This document shows positions 1 to 9,411 of a stretch of DNA of 64,000 nucleotides, one piece after another. The DNA lies in contig NZ_STFX01000031.1 of the NCBI RefSeq assembly GCF_005222915.1, positions 1 to 64,000 of the forward strand, given 5' to 3'. The notes below the pieces were generated by a model. It was given only the letters and a program-made list of their open reading frames with translations, did no database searches and was not told the DNA's origin. A program made the translations under genes and the position numbers. The stretch comes from Rhizobium sp. FKL33 (GTDB lineage Bacteria > Pseudomonadota > Alphaproteobacteria > Rhizobiales > Rhizobiaceae). The stretch's first letter is position 1. Each line of letters starts with the position of its first letter.

Positions 1-236
1 CATACCGTCAATAACAAAATTCCAGGCAATCAGAGAAAAATGATAAATACCTGAAACTATTATGATATTTTCATGACGGTTGCGTGACTGCCCAAAACGG
101 CGTCTGTATCCGTCTAAATTTGCGGCGCCGTCTCTGCTCCTCCCTGCGCTTTTCAACGGTGAAAGCCGGTTCGCCCGGTGCTATGGGAGTTCATGATCTG
201 AAAGCGGCCCAAGCCCGCCCCAATGATGAGGAACAT
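1..236. other. AT-rich intergenic start of window
   Basis: The first 80 bases are markedly AT-rich compared with the rest of the window and contain a TATGAT-like hexamer near 60-66 that could be a -10 element for the gene starting at 237. No convincing -35 element is visible. A GTG at 84 is in frame with the downstream gene, but the intervening residues do not resemble the family, so I treat 84-236 as leader. Confidence 0.3.
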
Positions 237-1196
237 ATGCTGGTTCTCGACAGCGCAGAGACGCGCAACGCTCTTCCCTTTCCCGCACTCATAGAGGCGC
301 TCAGGGCAATCTTCTCCGGCGGAGGGACCGCCCCTCCCCGTCATCATCATGAGATGGAGGTTCCCGGAGAAGCCGCCGCGACGCTTCTTTTGATGCCGGC
401 CTGGGTTGCCGGACGCTATTTCGGCGTCAAGATGGTGTCGGTGTTTCCCGGCAACGGCGGGCGCGGGCTGCCGGCCATCTTCGGCTCCTATCTTCTGTCC
501 TCCGGTCTGACCGGTGAATTGCTGGCGGTGATGGATGGCGGCGAACTGACGGCGCGGCGGACGGCGGCGGCCTCGGCGCTCGCTTCCTCCTATCTGTCGC
601 GCCCTGACGCCTCGACCATGCTGATGGTCGGAACCGGTCGTCTGTCGCTCAACCTGATCGAGGCGCATGCGGTTGTCCGTCCCTTGAGCCGCGTGCTCAT
701 CTGGGGCCGCGATCACGCCAAGGCTCAGGCGATCGCCCAGTACGCTGCAGGCTTTGGCGTGAGCGTCGAAACTGTCGCCGATCTCGAGGAGGCGGCCCGG
801 CAGGCCGACATCATCTCCTGCGCCACCCTGTCGGAACAGCCGCTGATCCACGGCGACTGGCTGAAGCAGGGCGCGCATCTCGATCTCGTCGGCGCCTTCA
901 AACCCAGCATGCGCGAAAGCGACGACCGCGCTGTCAGCCGCGCCAGCCTGTTCGTCGACACCTATGAGGGCGCGCTGTCGGAGGCCGGCGACATTCTTCA
1001 GCCGCTCAAGGCCGGCGTCATCGATCGGGACGCGCTCAAGGCGGATCTGGCTGAGCTTTGCTCGGGCCGGACAGCGGGACGGTCGAGCGCAGACGAAATC
1101 ACGCTGTTCAAATCGGTGGGCGCGAGCATCGAGGATCTGGCCGGCGCGATTCTCGCGCTCGAACAGGTGCAGCGCAAGGCCGCCGAGGAATTGTGA
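237..1196 (+). CDS. Ornithine cyclodeaminase / mu-crystallin family protein
   Basis: This 319-residue protein belongs to the ornithine cyclodeaminase/mu-crystallin family of NAD(P)-dependent enzymes. Family signatures seen are GVKMVSVFPGN near residue 63, LTARRTAAAS after MDGGE near 100, and a Rossmann-type VGTGRLS near 131. The usual glutamine of GTGxQ is replaced here. Members include ornithine cyclodeaminase, pyrroline-2-carboxylate reductase and alanine dehydrogenase, and the sequence alone does not decide between them. The ATG at 237 has GAGGA four bases upstream and starts the conserved region, so I prefer it to the in-frame GTG at 84. The stop codon abuts or overlaps the start of hrpB. 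Confidence 0.85.
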   Translation: MLVLDSAETRNALPFPALIEALRAIFSGGGTAPPRHHHEMEVPGEAAATLLLMPAWVAGRYFGVKMVSVFPGNGGRGLPAIFGSYLLSSGLTGELLAVMDGGELTARRTAAASALASSYLSRPDASTMLMVGTGRLSLNLIEAHAVVRPLSRVLIWGRDHAKAQAIAQYAAGFGVSVETVADLEEAARQADIISCATLSEQPLIHGDWLKQGAHLDLVGAFKPSMRESDDRAVSRASLFVDTYEGALSEAGDILQPLKAGVIDRDALKADLAELCSGRTAGRSSADEITLFKSVGASIEDLAGAILALEQVQRKAAEEL

Positions 1197-1204
1197 TTTC
1201 AGCC

Positions 1205-3667
1205 ATGCCGTTCAGCCTGCCGCATTATCCGGTCTCCGACGTGCTCGACGAGATTGCCGCCGCCCTCGCCAAACAGGGCCGCGCGGTGGTCTCGGCGCCG
1301 CCGGGCGCCGGCAAGACCACGCTGGTTCCCCTCCATCTACTCGACGCGCCCTGGCGTGGCGACGGCCGGATCATCCTGCTCGAACCGCGACGGCTCGCGG
1401 CGCGGGCCGCGGCCCGGCGCATGGCTTCGCTGATCGGCGAGGAGGTCGGCGGTCTCGTCGGCTATCGCATGCGCCTCGACCAGAAGGTTTCGGCGCGCAC
1501 CCGCATCGAAGTGGTGACCGAAGGCGTGTTCGCCCGAATGATCCTCGACGATCCCGAACTCTCCGGCACGGCCTGCGTGATCTTCGACGAGTTCCATGAA
1601 CGCTCGCTCGACGCCGATCTCGGCCTGGCGCTGGCGCTCGACGTGCAAGGCGCGCTGCGCGAGGATCTGCGCATCCTGGTGATGTCGGCGACGCTGGATA
1701 TCGAGCGGGTCGCCCGGATGATGGACGATGCGCCGATGATCGAAAGCCTGGGCCGCGGCTTTCCGATCGATATCCGCCATCAGGACCGCGATTCGTCCTT
1801 GCCGATCGAGGATGTCATGGCGCGGGTGATTACGGAGGCGCATCGTTCCGAAACGGGCTCGATCCTCGCCTTTCTGCCCGGACAGCGGGAAATCATCCGC
1901 ACCACTGAACGGCTCGAGGGGCGGTTCGGCCCGGAGACCATCCTCGCGCCGCTCTATGGCGCGCTCAGTCAGAGCGAGCAGGATCTCGCCATCAAGCCTC
2001 CGCCTCCGGGCCAGCGCAAAATCGTGCTCGCCACCTCGATCGCCGAGACCTCGATCACCATCGACGGCGTGCGTATCGTGGTCGATTCCGGCCTGCAGCG
2101 GCTGCCGGTGTTCGAGCCGGCGACCCAGATTACCCGGCTGGAAACGAGGCGGGTAAGCCGGGCCTCGGCCGATCAGCGCGCCGGCCGCGCCGGCCGCACC
2201 GAGCCGGGCATCGCCATCCGGCTGTGGTTCGCCGGCCAGAATGCGGCGCTGGAGGCCTTCACGCCGCCGGAGATTCTCGCCAGCGATCTCTCCGGTCTGG
2301 CGCTCGACCTCGCCGCCTGGGGCGTCAAGGATCCCACCACGCTCGCCTTTCTCGATCCGCCGCCCGAAGCGGCCTTTACCGAAGCCAAGACGCTGCTGAT
2401 GCGGCTCGGCGCACTCGATCGGCAGGGCGATCTCACAGAGACCGGACGGATGATGCGCCGGCTGGCGCTGCCGCCGCGACTGGCGGCGATGACGGCGAGC
2501 GCGGCGTCCCAGGGCCTGGGCCGCCAGGCCGCCGAACTCGCCGTGCTGATCACCGAACAGGGGCTTGGCGGCAATGCGGTCGATCTCGACGAGCGGCTGT
2601 CGCGGTTCCGCTCGGATCGTTCCGAGCGGGGGCAGGCGGCGCGGGGTCTGGCGCGGCGCATCGCCGAGGCGCTTCCGAAAATAGCGGCGTCGGATCAGCC
2701 TGTGACAGCCGGGCGGCTGTTGCTGCACGCCTTCCCAGACCGGATCGCCGCCCAGCGCGGGGCGCGCGGCCGCTATGTCATGGCCAATGGCCGCGGCGGC
2801 GAATTGGCCGACACCGACGCCCTGGCGCGGTCGGACATGCTGGTCGTCGCCGATCTGACCGGCCGCGCCGCGGCGCAGCGCATCCTGTCGGCGGCCAGCG
2901 TCAGCCGTGCGGAGATCGAGGAGGAACTGCCCGGCGCGATCGTCACGGAAAGCCAATGCGTCTTTGATATGGGCTCGCGGCAGGTGCGCGCCCGCCGCGT
3001 GACGCGGCTCGGCGCGATCGTGCTCGAAGAACAGCCCTTGCCGCGTCCCAATGGAGAAGAGGCGGCGAGAGCGCTGGCCGAGGGGATACGCGCGCTCGGG
3101 CTCGACGCCCTGCCGTTTTCGAAAGCGGCGCGACAATTGCGCGAACGCATCGGCTTTCTCTATCGCATGCTCGGCGAACCCTGGCCGGATGTGAGCGACG
3201 CGGCGCTGCTCACGGGGCTCGAGGCCTGGCTGATGCCTTTCGTGCTCGAACCGCGCGGCGTCGATTCGATCGGGGCGGACGCGCTTCATGAAGGGCTGAT
3301 GAGTCTTGTGCCGCATGAGGTCAGGCGCGAACTCGACAAGGCGGCGCCGACCCATTTCGATTCGCCGGCCGGCAATCGCCATCCGATCGATTATTCGGGT
3401 GAGGAGCCGCTGCTCACCATCCGGGTGCAGGAACTGTTCGGTCTCAAGAGCCATCCGGCCATCGGCAACGGACGTATTCCTCTTGTGCTGGAATTGACCT
3501 CGCCGGCGCACCGGCCGATACAGACGACGCGAGACCTGCCGGGTTTCTGGAAGGGGTCGTGGAAGGATGTGCGCGCCGATATGCGCGGGCGCTATCCCAA
3601 ACACCCCTGGCCGGAGGATCCGGCGGAGGCGGCTCCCACCGCCCGGGCCAAGCCGCGAGGCACATGA
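1205..3667 (+). CDS. hrpB: ATP-dependent RNA helicase HrpB
   Basis: This 820-residue DEAH-type helicase carries Walker A PPGAGKTT at residues 32-39, the DEFHER motif II, the SAT motif and a QRAGRAGR motif VI. The C-terminal HrpB domain ends in the typical HPWPEDPAEAAPT tail. HrpB proteins are presumed ATP-driven RNA helicases of the cytoplasm, but their physiological substrate is poorly known. The ATG at 1205 matches the family N-terminus. A GTG at 1193 overlaps the previous stop as GTGA and sits just after GAGGAA, so it is an alternative start adding four residues. Confidence 0.95.
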   Translation: MPFSLPHYPVSDVLDEIAAALAKQGRAVVSAPPGAGKTTLVPLHLLDAPWRGDGRIILLEPRRLAARAAARRMASLIGEEVGGLVGYRMRLDQKVSARTRIEVVTEGVFARMILDDPELSGTACVIFDEFHERSLDADLGLALALDVQGALREDLRILVMSATLDIERVARMMDDAPMIESLGRGFPIDIRHQDRDSSLPIEDVMARVITEAHRSETGSILAFLPGQREIIRTTERLEGRFGPETILAPLYGALSQSEQDLAIKPPPPGQRKIVLATSIAETSITIDGVRIVVDSGLQRLPVFEPATQITRLETRRVSRASADQRAGRAGRTEPGIAIRLWFAGQNAALEAFTPPEILASDLSGLALDLAAWGVKDPTTLAFLDPPPEAAFTEAKTLLMRLGALDRQGDLTETGRMMRRLALPPRLAAMTASAASQGLGRQAAELAVLITEQGLGGNAVDLDERLSRFRSDRSERGQAARGLARRIAEALPKIAASDQPVTAGRLLLHAFPDRIAAQRGARGRYVMANGRGGELADTDALARSDMLVVADLTGRAAAQRILSAASVSRAEIEEELPGAIVTESQCVFDMGSRQVRARRVTRLGAIVLEEQPLPRPNGEEAARALAEGIRALGLDALPFSKAARQLRERIGFLYRMLGEPWPDVSDAALLTGLEAWLMPFVLEPRGVDSIGADALHEGLMSLVPHEVRRELDKAAPTHFDSPAGNRHPIDYSGEEPLLTIRVQELFGLKSHPAIGNGRIPLVLELTSPAHRPIQTTRDLPGFWKGSWKDVRADMRGRYPKHPWPEDPAEAAPTARAKPRGT

Positions 3668-3685
3668 GGCGCGAAAGGATTGAGA

Positions 3686-4966
3686 ATGGCGATCGAGGCT
3701 TTTTCCCAAGGGGACGACAGCCGCAGGCTGAGGCTGGAAACGCTGGTGCGGCTGCGCTGGCTATCGGTGGTCGGCCAGACGACGGCGGTGCTGATCGTGT
3801 CGCTGGTGCTGCAGTTTTCGTTGCCGCTCAAGATCTGCGCGGCGCTGATCGCGCTTCTGGCCATGGTCAACGCCTTCCTCCAGCTTCGCTATCCCTCGAC
3901 CCAGCGGCTAGCGCCGGAGCCGGCGCTGTCGCTGCTGGCGTTCGACCTCCTGCAACTCGCCGCCCTTCTTTATGTGACGGGCGGTCTCTCCAATCCCTTT
4001 GCGCCGCTGATCTCGGTGCCGGTGATCATTTCAAGCGCCTCGCAGCCTTTGCGCTATAGTCTCGCGCTGGTGGCGGTGGCCATTCTCTGCATCACCGCGC
4101 TCGCCTTCACACCCTATCCGCTGCCCTGGTATCAGGGCGTCACCGTGCCGTTCGAGCCCTTGTTTCTCGCCGGCATGTGGTTCGCCATCGTGCTGACCAC
4201 CTCTTTTGCGGCCTTCTATTCCTATCGCGTGTCGCTGGAGGCGAGCCAGCTGTCGGAAGCGCTCGCCGCCACCGAACTGGTGCTGCAGCGGGAAATGCAT
4301 CTTTCGGAACTCGACGGGCTGGCGGCGGCGGCGGCGCATGAACTCGGCACGCCGCTCGCCACCATCGCGCTGGTCGCCAAGGAAATGAGCCGCGAAATCG
4401 GCGCGGGCGATCGCTTCCATGACGATGTTCAACTGTTGATCTCGCAGAGCGAACGCTGCCGCGACATCATGCAGAGACTGACGACGCTGTCCTCCGGCAG
4501 CGAGGAGCATATGCGCAATATGCCGCTGTCCTCGCTGATCGAGGAGGTGATCGCGCCGCATCGCGAATTCGGCATCGAGATCAAGGTCATCGAAGAAAGC
4601 CCGCGCGCCGAGGAGCCGCTGGGCCGGCGCAATGCAGGCGTGGTCTACGGGCTCGGCAATCTCATCGAAAACGCTGTCGATTATGCGCGGTCGGAAGTGG
4701 TGGTGCGGGTCTATCACGACAAGGATTTCGTGCGGCTGTCGATCGAGGACAATGGCGAGGGTTTCGCGCCCGATATTCTCCAGCGCATCGGCGAGCCCTA
4801 TGTCACCCGGCGCTCCCCGCACGCCAAGGCGGGCGGCCTGGGCCTCGGTCTGTTCATCGCCAAGACGCTGCTCGAGCGCTCAGGCGCGGAATTGACATTC
4901 GAAAATGCCCCCGGCGCCCGCATCACCGTGATCTGGAAGCGCGAATTCATGGATCAGAAAGCATAA
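3686..4966 (+). CDS. actS: Redox-responsive sensor histidine kinase ActS (RegB family)
   Basis: This 426-residue membrane kinase belongs to the RegB/ActS/PrrB family. The N-terminal half has about six hydrophobic segments and includes GGLSNPF, the family's GGxxNPF quinone-linked motif. The phospho-accepting histidine is H218 in HELGTPL. C258 in SERCRDI corresponds to the redox-active cysteine known from RegB. The ATPase domain shows an N box in the LGNLIENAVDYA stretch, DNGEGF and GLGLGLF. It should pass a redox signal to ActR, encoded 87 bases downstream. The ATG at 3686 is preceded by AAAGGA. In this group the pair controls genes for low oxygen, respiration and acid tolerance. Confidence 0.95.
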   Translation: MAIEAFSQGDDSRRLRLETLVRLRWLSVVGQTTAVLIVSLVLQFSLPLKICAALIALLAMVNAFLQLRYPSTQRLAPEPALSLLAFDLLQLAALLYVTGGLSNPFAPLISVPVIISSASQPLRYSLALVAVAILCITALAFTPYPLPWYQGVTVPFEPLFLAGMWFAIVLTTSFAAFYSYRVSLEASQLSEALAATELVLQREMHLSELDGLAAAAAHELGTPLATIALVAKEMSREIGAGDRFHDDVQLLISQSERCRDIMQRLTTLSSGSEEHMRNMPLSSLIEEVIAPHREFGIEIKVIEESPRAEEPLGRRNAGVVYGLGNLIENAVDYARSEVVVRVYHDKDFVRLSIEDNGEGFAPDILQRIGEPYVTRRSPHAKAGGLGLGLFIAKTLLERSGAELTFENAPGARITVIWKREFMDQKA

Positions 4967-5053
4967 TCCACGCCTGAGACCATTTGGCAAATCCCAAAAC
5001 GCGCTATATTCGTAGAAACAATGCGCGACCGAGATTGAAAAAAGGCAAGAACA

Positions 5054-5620
5054 ATGGACGCAGCATCCAAAACGGCTCCACAGGACGTCATCGGCGCCGA
5101 CGCCTCGCTCCTGATCGTGGAAGACGATGCGCCGTTTCTGAAGCGCCTGGCGCGCGCCATGGAAACGCGCGGCTTCAAGGTCGAAACCGCCGAAACCGTC
5201 ACCGAAGGCATCGCCAAAGCCAAGGCCCGGCCGCCGAAATACGCCGTGGTCGACCTCCGCCTCGCCGACGGCTCCGGGCTCGACGTGATCGAGGCGATCC
5301 GCGCCAAGCGCGACGACAGCAACATGATCGTGCTGACCGGCTATGGCAACATCGCCACGGCGGTGACGGCGGTGAAGCTCGGCGCAGTCGATTATCTCGC
5401 CAAGCCCGCCGACGCCGACGAAGTCTATGCCGCGCTGACCCGCCGCGCGGGCGAGAAGGTCGAACTGCCGGAAAATCCGATGTCGGCCGATCGCGTCCGC
5501 TGGGAGCATATCCAGCGCGTTTATGAAATGTGCGAGCGCAACGTGTCGGAAACGGCGCGCCGGCTCAACATGCATCGCCGCACGCTGCAGCGCATCCTCG
5601 CCAAGCGCGCGCCAAAGTAA
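5054..5620 (+). CDS. actR: Response regulator ActR (RegA family)
   Basis: This 188-residue response regulator has an N-terminal receiver domain with acidic residues E23, D24 and D25, phosphorylation site D67 in VVDLRL, and conserved TGY and K residues. A short linker leads to a C-terminal Fis-type helix-turn-helix that includes NVSETARRLNMHRRTLQRIL. The size and domain order are those of RegA/PrrA/ActR. Its partner kinase ActS is encoded immediately upstream. Phosphorylated ActR should bind DNA and control redox- and acid-responsive genes. I saw no separate promoter in the 87-base gap, though it is AT-richer than the flanking genes. Confidence 0.96.
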   Translation: MDAASKTAPQDVIGADASLLIVEDDAPFLKRLARAMETRGFKVETAETVTEGIAKAKARPPKYAVVDLRLADGSGLDVIEAIRAKRDDSNMIVLTGYGNIATAVTAVKLGAVDYLAKPADADEVYAALTRRAGEKVELPENPMSADRVRWEHIQRVYEMCERNVSETARRLNMHRRTLQRILAKRAPK

Positions 5621-5635
5621 GCGCGCCCTCAGGCT

Positions 5636-6151
5636 TCAGCCGAAATCATCCCCGATATCCTGCGGGTCGGCGAGCCCCAGCCGTTCGGCCGCCCATTCCG
5701 CCTGCATCAGCCTGTGAGACGCGATGCGGGCGATCGACAGCGTCATCGCCTTGCGCTGCGGCGGGGATAGGCGATGTTCGGGCGCCTCGCGCAGCATATG
5801 CGCGCCATAGGCGTCGGAGACGAACAGACCGCAGTCTTCCGGAAAGATCTCCGCCGGCACATCCGGCAGCGTCGCGAAAAACAGCCGGTCGCAGAAGGCG
5901 CGGTAATCGCCCCATTTGCGGTCGACGCGGAAATCCTCGATCGACGACTTGATCTCGATGATCCAGATCTCGCCCTTGGGCGTGAGCGAAACGAGATCGG
6001 CGCGGCGGCCGCTCGCCAATCCAAGCTCGGGCAAGGTCGAATGTCTCATATCCAGGAGCAAGCGTTGCATGCCGCGTCGGACCGACAGCGCGCGCTGAGA
6101 CTGCCTCCCATCTCTAAGCGGATTATCTCCATGCACGGATATGATCGACAT
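5636..6151 (-). CDS. mmcB: MmcB family DNA repair protein
   Basis: This 171-residue protein resembles MmcB, the alphaproteobacterial putative nuclease first linked to mitomycin C resistance in Caulobacter. The region RRADLV followed about ten residues later by IEIKSS fits a PD-(D/E)xK-type nuclease core. It is encoded convergently to actR, with only 15 bases between the two stop codons. In related genomes this gene commonly sits beside actSR. The start at 6151 is supported by a GAGGAAA ribosome site. A repair role is known from family work, and the nuclease activity is inferred. Confidence 0.85.
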   Translation of the reverse strand: MSIISVHGDNPLRDGRQSQRALSVRRGMQRLLLDMRHSTLPELGLASGRRADLVSLTPKGEIWIIEIKSSIEDFRVDRKWGDYRAFCDRLFFATLPDVPAEIFPEDCGLFVSDAYGAHMLREAPEHRLSPPQRKAMTLSIARIASHRLMQAEWAAERLGLADPQDIGDDFG

Positions 6152-6358
6152 CGGCGTTTCCTCGTCCCCGTCAGGCGAAAACTCGTTCGCAATCTGCTAA
6201 ATGTTGCAAAAAAACCATTCTTTCCCTATTTGCCCGCCACCATAGGGGACAGGGGTTTGGGGCCGCTTGCAAAGCCGGAATTTATCGAAAATAACACGCC
6301 CATAGAGATGGTGGGCGTGACGCCATCCTCCCTCCGAGAACCTACACAAGAGACAAAG

Positions 6359-7030
6359 ATGCGCTTTCGCACTGCGACTACGGCTTTTGGCATGCTCCTC
6401 GCCATGGGCCTTGCTTCCTGCACCACCACGTCCGAAACCAAGACGGCCGGAAATGCGCCCGCCAAGGTCGAGACTGCGGAGATCTTCACCGATTCCTACG
6501 GCAAGACCACTGATTCGGGCTATGCCCTGCCGGCGATCCCGATCAATCGCGTCGACAAGAAATTCCACCGCCAGGTCGTCAATTACGAGACCGACCGCAA
6601 GCGCGGCACCGTGATCGTCGACACCAAGAATCGCTTCCTCTACTACGTTCTGGGCAATGGCAAGGCGATGCGCTACGGCATCGGCGTCGGCAAGCAGGGT
6701 TTCGCCTGGAAGGGCGAAGCCTATGTCGCCTGGAAGCAGGAATGGCCGACCTGGCATCCGCCGGCTGAAATGGCCGAGCGCAAGCCTGAGGTCGCCAAAT
6801 ATGTCGAGAAGGGCATGGAGCCCGGCATCACCAATCCGCTCGGCGCGCGCGCCATGTATCTGTTCAACGATGAAGGCCGGGACACGATGTTCCGTCTGCA
6901 CGGCACGCCGGAATGGAGCTCCATCGGCACCGCCGCGTCGTCGGGCTGCATTCGCCTGATGAACCAGGACGTGATCGACCTCTATAACCGCGTCCGCCCC
7001 GGCAAGGGCACCCGCGTGGTGGTTCTATAG
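6359..7030 (+). CDS. L,D-transpeptidase (ErfK/YbiS family) lipoprotein
   Basis: This 223-residue protein is a YkuD-domain L,D-transpeptidase. It begins with a lipoprotein signal peptide whose lipobox LASC puts lipidated cysteine at residue 21, so it should be anchored in the envelope. The catalytic domain spans roughly residues 80-223 and contains HGT followed by SSGCIRL, with catalytic cysteine C197. These enzymes form 3-3 crosslinks in peptidoglycan or attach proteins to it, and such crosslinks are abundant in Rhizobiales. The ATG at 6359 fits the signal peptide, while the longer upstream reading frame is antisense to mmcB. A strong terminator follows. Confidence 0.93.
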   Translation: MRFRTATTAFGMLLAMGLASCTTTSETKTAGNAPAKVETAEIFTDSYGKTTDSGYALPAIPINRVDKKFHRQVVNYETDRKRGTVIVDTKNRFLYYVLGNGKAMRYGIGVGKQGFAWKGEAYVAWKQEWPTWHPPAEMAERKPEVAKYVEKGMEPGITNPLGARAMYLFNDEGRDTMFRLHGTPEWSSIGTAASSGCIRLMNQDVIDLYNRVRPGKGTRVVVL

Positions 7031-7073
7031 CAGGATATCAAGATCCATCGCCCACGATGGATCGAAGGCATTG

Positions 7074-7107
7074 AAAAAGCCGCGTCGGGAAACCGAGGCG
7101 GCTTTTT
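7074..7107. terminator. Bidirectional rho-independent terminator
   Basis: An AAAAAGCCGC arm pairs with GCGGCTTTTT around a 14-base centre. It has an A run on one side and a T run on the other. It lies between the converging L,D-transpeptidase and malate synthase genes and can end transcripts from both. Confidence 0.9.
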
Positions 7108-7133
7108 CTGTGATGATGCGTGCGACGCGCGGC

Positions 7134-9305
7134 TCAGGCCGCGCTTTTCGTCTTCAGTTCCAGTCGACGGCGATGCAGCACCGGCTCGGTATAGCCGTTC
7201 GGCTGGGCGCGACCCTTTAACACCAGATCAAGCGCCGCCTGGAAGGCGATCGAGCTGTCGAAATCAGCGGCCATCGGCCGATAGAGGGGATCGCCGGCAT
7301 TTTGTCCGTCGACAACCGCCGCCATGCGCTTCATCGTTTCAGTCACCTGCGATTCGGTGATGATCCCGTGATGCAGCCAGTTGGCCATATGCTGAGCGGA
7401 GATGCGCAGCGTGGCGCGGTCTTCCATCAGGCCCACATTGTTGATGTCAGGCACCTTCGAGCAGCCGACGCCCTGATCGACCCAGCGCACGACATAACCG
7501 AGAATGCCCTGGCAATTGTTGTCGATTTCGCGCTGGATTTCCTCGGCCGTCCAGTTGGGGCGCACCGCAACCGGCACGGAGAGAATATCCGACAGGTTCG
7601 CCTTGGGGCGGGATTTCAGATCCGACTGCACCCTGGCCACATCGACCTTGTGATAATGGGTGGCGTGCAGCGTCGCCGCCGTCGGCGAGGGAACCCAGGC
7701 GGTGTTGGCGCCGGCCTTGGGATGGGCGATCTTCTGCTCCAGCATCGCCGCCATCAGATCGGGCATGGCCCACATGCCCTTGCCGATCTGGGCGCGACCC
7801 GACAGGCCGCATTCGAGGCCTGTGTCGACATTCCAGTTCTCGTATGCGGCAATCCAGGCGGCCTGCTTCATGTCGCCCTTGCGGATCATCGGACCGGCTT
7901 CCATGGAGGTGTGGATCTCGTCGCCGGTGCGATCGAGGAAGCCGGTGTTGATGAAGACGACCCGCGATCGGGCGGCGCGGATGCATTCCTTGAGGTTGAC
8001 CGTCGTGCGGCGTTCCTCGTCCATGATGCCCATCTTGATCGTGTTGGGCCGCATGCCGAGCGCCTGCTCGACCCGATCGAAGATCTTCACCGCGAAGGCG
8101 ACTTCCTCGGGTCCATGCATCTTCGGCTTGACCACATACATCGAGCCCGCTGGCGAGTTCATGCGACGGCCATCAGGACCGACATCGTGCAGCGCAATCA
8201 GCGCAGTGACCAGCGCATCCATGATTCCCTCGGGAACCTCATCGCCATTCTTGTCGAGAATGGCCGGATTGGTCATGAGGTGGCCGACATTGCGCACCAG
8301 CATCAGCGAACGGCCGCGCACGCGCACCGGCTCGCCTTCGGGGCCGGTGAACTCCATGTCCGGATTGAGTCGGCGGGTGAACGTCTTGCCGCCCTTGCTG
8401 ACCTCTTCGCTCAGGTCGCCCTTCATCAGGCCGAGCCAGTTGCGATAGACGGTGATCTTGTCCTCTGCATCGACGGCGGCGACCGAATCCTCGCAGTCCA
8501 TGATGGTGGTGATGGCCGATTCGAGCCTGACATCGGCGATATGGGCCGGATCGGAGCCGCCGATCTGGCTCTGGCTGTCGATGACGATCTCGATCAACAG
8601 GCCATTGTGCCGCAGCAGGATGCCCGGCTCGCTTGTCTTGCCCAGAGAGAAGCCCGCGAATTGCGAGGGATCCTTGAGCCCGGTGACGCCGATGTCGTTT
8701 TCGACGAACAGACCGCCATCGGCAATGCTCAGCGAGGTCGCCATGCTCCAGCTGCCGCCGGCGAGCGGCACGGCGTCATCGAGAAAGGCCTTGGCCCAGG
8801 CGATGACCTGGGTTCCGCGCACCGGATTATAACCTTTGCCCTTTTCCGCGCCGTCGGTTTCCGGAATGGCGTCGGTGCCGTAAAGCGCATCATAAAGCGA
8901 ACCCCAGCGGGCATTGGCGGCGTTCAGCGCGTAACGGGCGTTCATCACCGGCACGACGAGCTGCGGCCCGGCGATGGAGGCGATTTCGGCATCGACATCG
9001 CTGGTGTCGACCTGGAAGGCTTCGCCTTCGGCAACGATATAGCCGATCTCGCGCAGAAAGGCTTCATAAGCGGCGAGATCGCTGGGCGCGCCGTTCTCCC
9101 GGTGCCAGGCGTCGATCTCAGCCTGAATGGCGTCGCGCTTGGCGAGCAGCGTGCGATTTTCAGGCGCAAGATCATGAACGATCGCGGCAAAGGCGGCGAA
9201 GAACGCGTCCACATCCACGCCGGTGCCCGGCGCCGCCTCATTGCGGATGAAATCATGGAGGTCGGCGGCCATCTTCAGGCCGTGAATGTCGATCCGGTCG
9301 GTCAT
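7134..9305 (-). CDS. glcB: Malate synthase G
   Basis: This 723-residue protein is malate synthase G, which condenses glyoxylate with acetyl-CoA to give malate in the glyoxylate shunt. Length and sequence match the monomeric G isoform throughout, including [16 protein letters not shown] and the region [19 protein letters not shown]. Of two close ATG codons, 9305 is better spaced from the GGGAG ribosome site than 9311. Isocitrate lyase is not in the window. With pckA elsewhere in the window it supports growth on acetate or fatty acids, for example on hydroxybutyrate released by PhaZ. Confidence 0.97.
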   Translation of the reverse strand: MTDRIDIHGLKMAADLHDFIRNEAAPGTGVDVDAFFAAFAAIVHDLAPENRTLLAKRDAIQAEIDAWHRENGAPSDLAAYEAFLREIGYIVAEGEAFQVDTSDVDAEIASIAGPQLVVPVMNARYALNAANARWGSLYDALYGTDAIPETDGAEKGKGYNPVRGTQVIAWAKAFLDDAVPLAGGSWSMATSLSIADGGLFVENDIGVTGLKDPSQFAGFSLGKTSEPGILLRHNGLLIEIVIDSQSQIGGSDPAHIADVRLESAITTIMDCEDSVAAVDAEDKITVYRNWLGLMKGDLSEEVSKGGKTFTRRLNPDMEFTGPEGEPVRVRGRSLMLVRNVGHLMTNPAILDKNGDEVPEGIMDALVTALIALHDVGPDGRRMNSPAGSMYVVKPKMHGPEEVAFAVKIFDRVEQALGMRPNTIKMGIMDEERRTTVNLKECIRAARSRVVFINTGFLDRTGDEIHTSMEAGPMIRKGDMKQAAWIAAYENWNVDTGLECGLSGRAQIGKGMWAMPDLMAAMLEQKIAHPKAGANTAWVPSPTAATLHATHYHKVDVARVQSDLKSRPKANLSDILSVPVAVRPNWTAEEIQREIDNNCQGILGYVVRWVDQGVGCSKVPDINNVGLMEDRATLRISAQHMANWLHHGIITESQVTETMKRMAAVVDGQNAGDPLYRPMAADFDSSIAFQAALDLVLKGRAQPNGYTEPVLHRRRLELKTKSAA

Positions 9306-9411
9306 GCGCATGCTCCCGCGTCAAAAACTGGCGCGGCAACAGTGCTGTAAGCGCGCGCCAGCGTCAATCGGATCGGGCGAGACAGGATTATTTCCTTTTA
9401 TGGAAACAATC

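Noticed and set aside
7302-9350. A 682-codon open frame on the plus strand opposite malate synthase
   Set aside because: It is antisense to glcB, rich in His, Arg and Gly as expected for a mirror frame, and has no recognisable domain.
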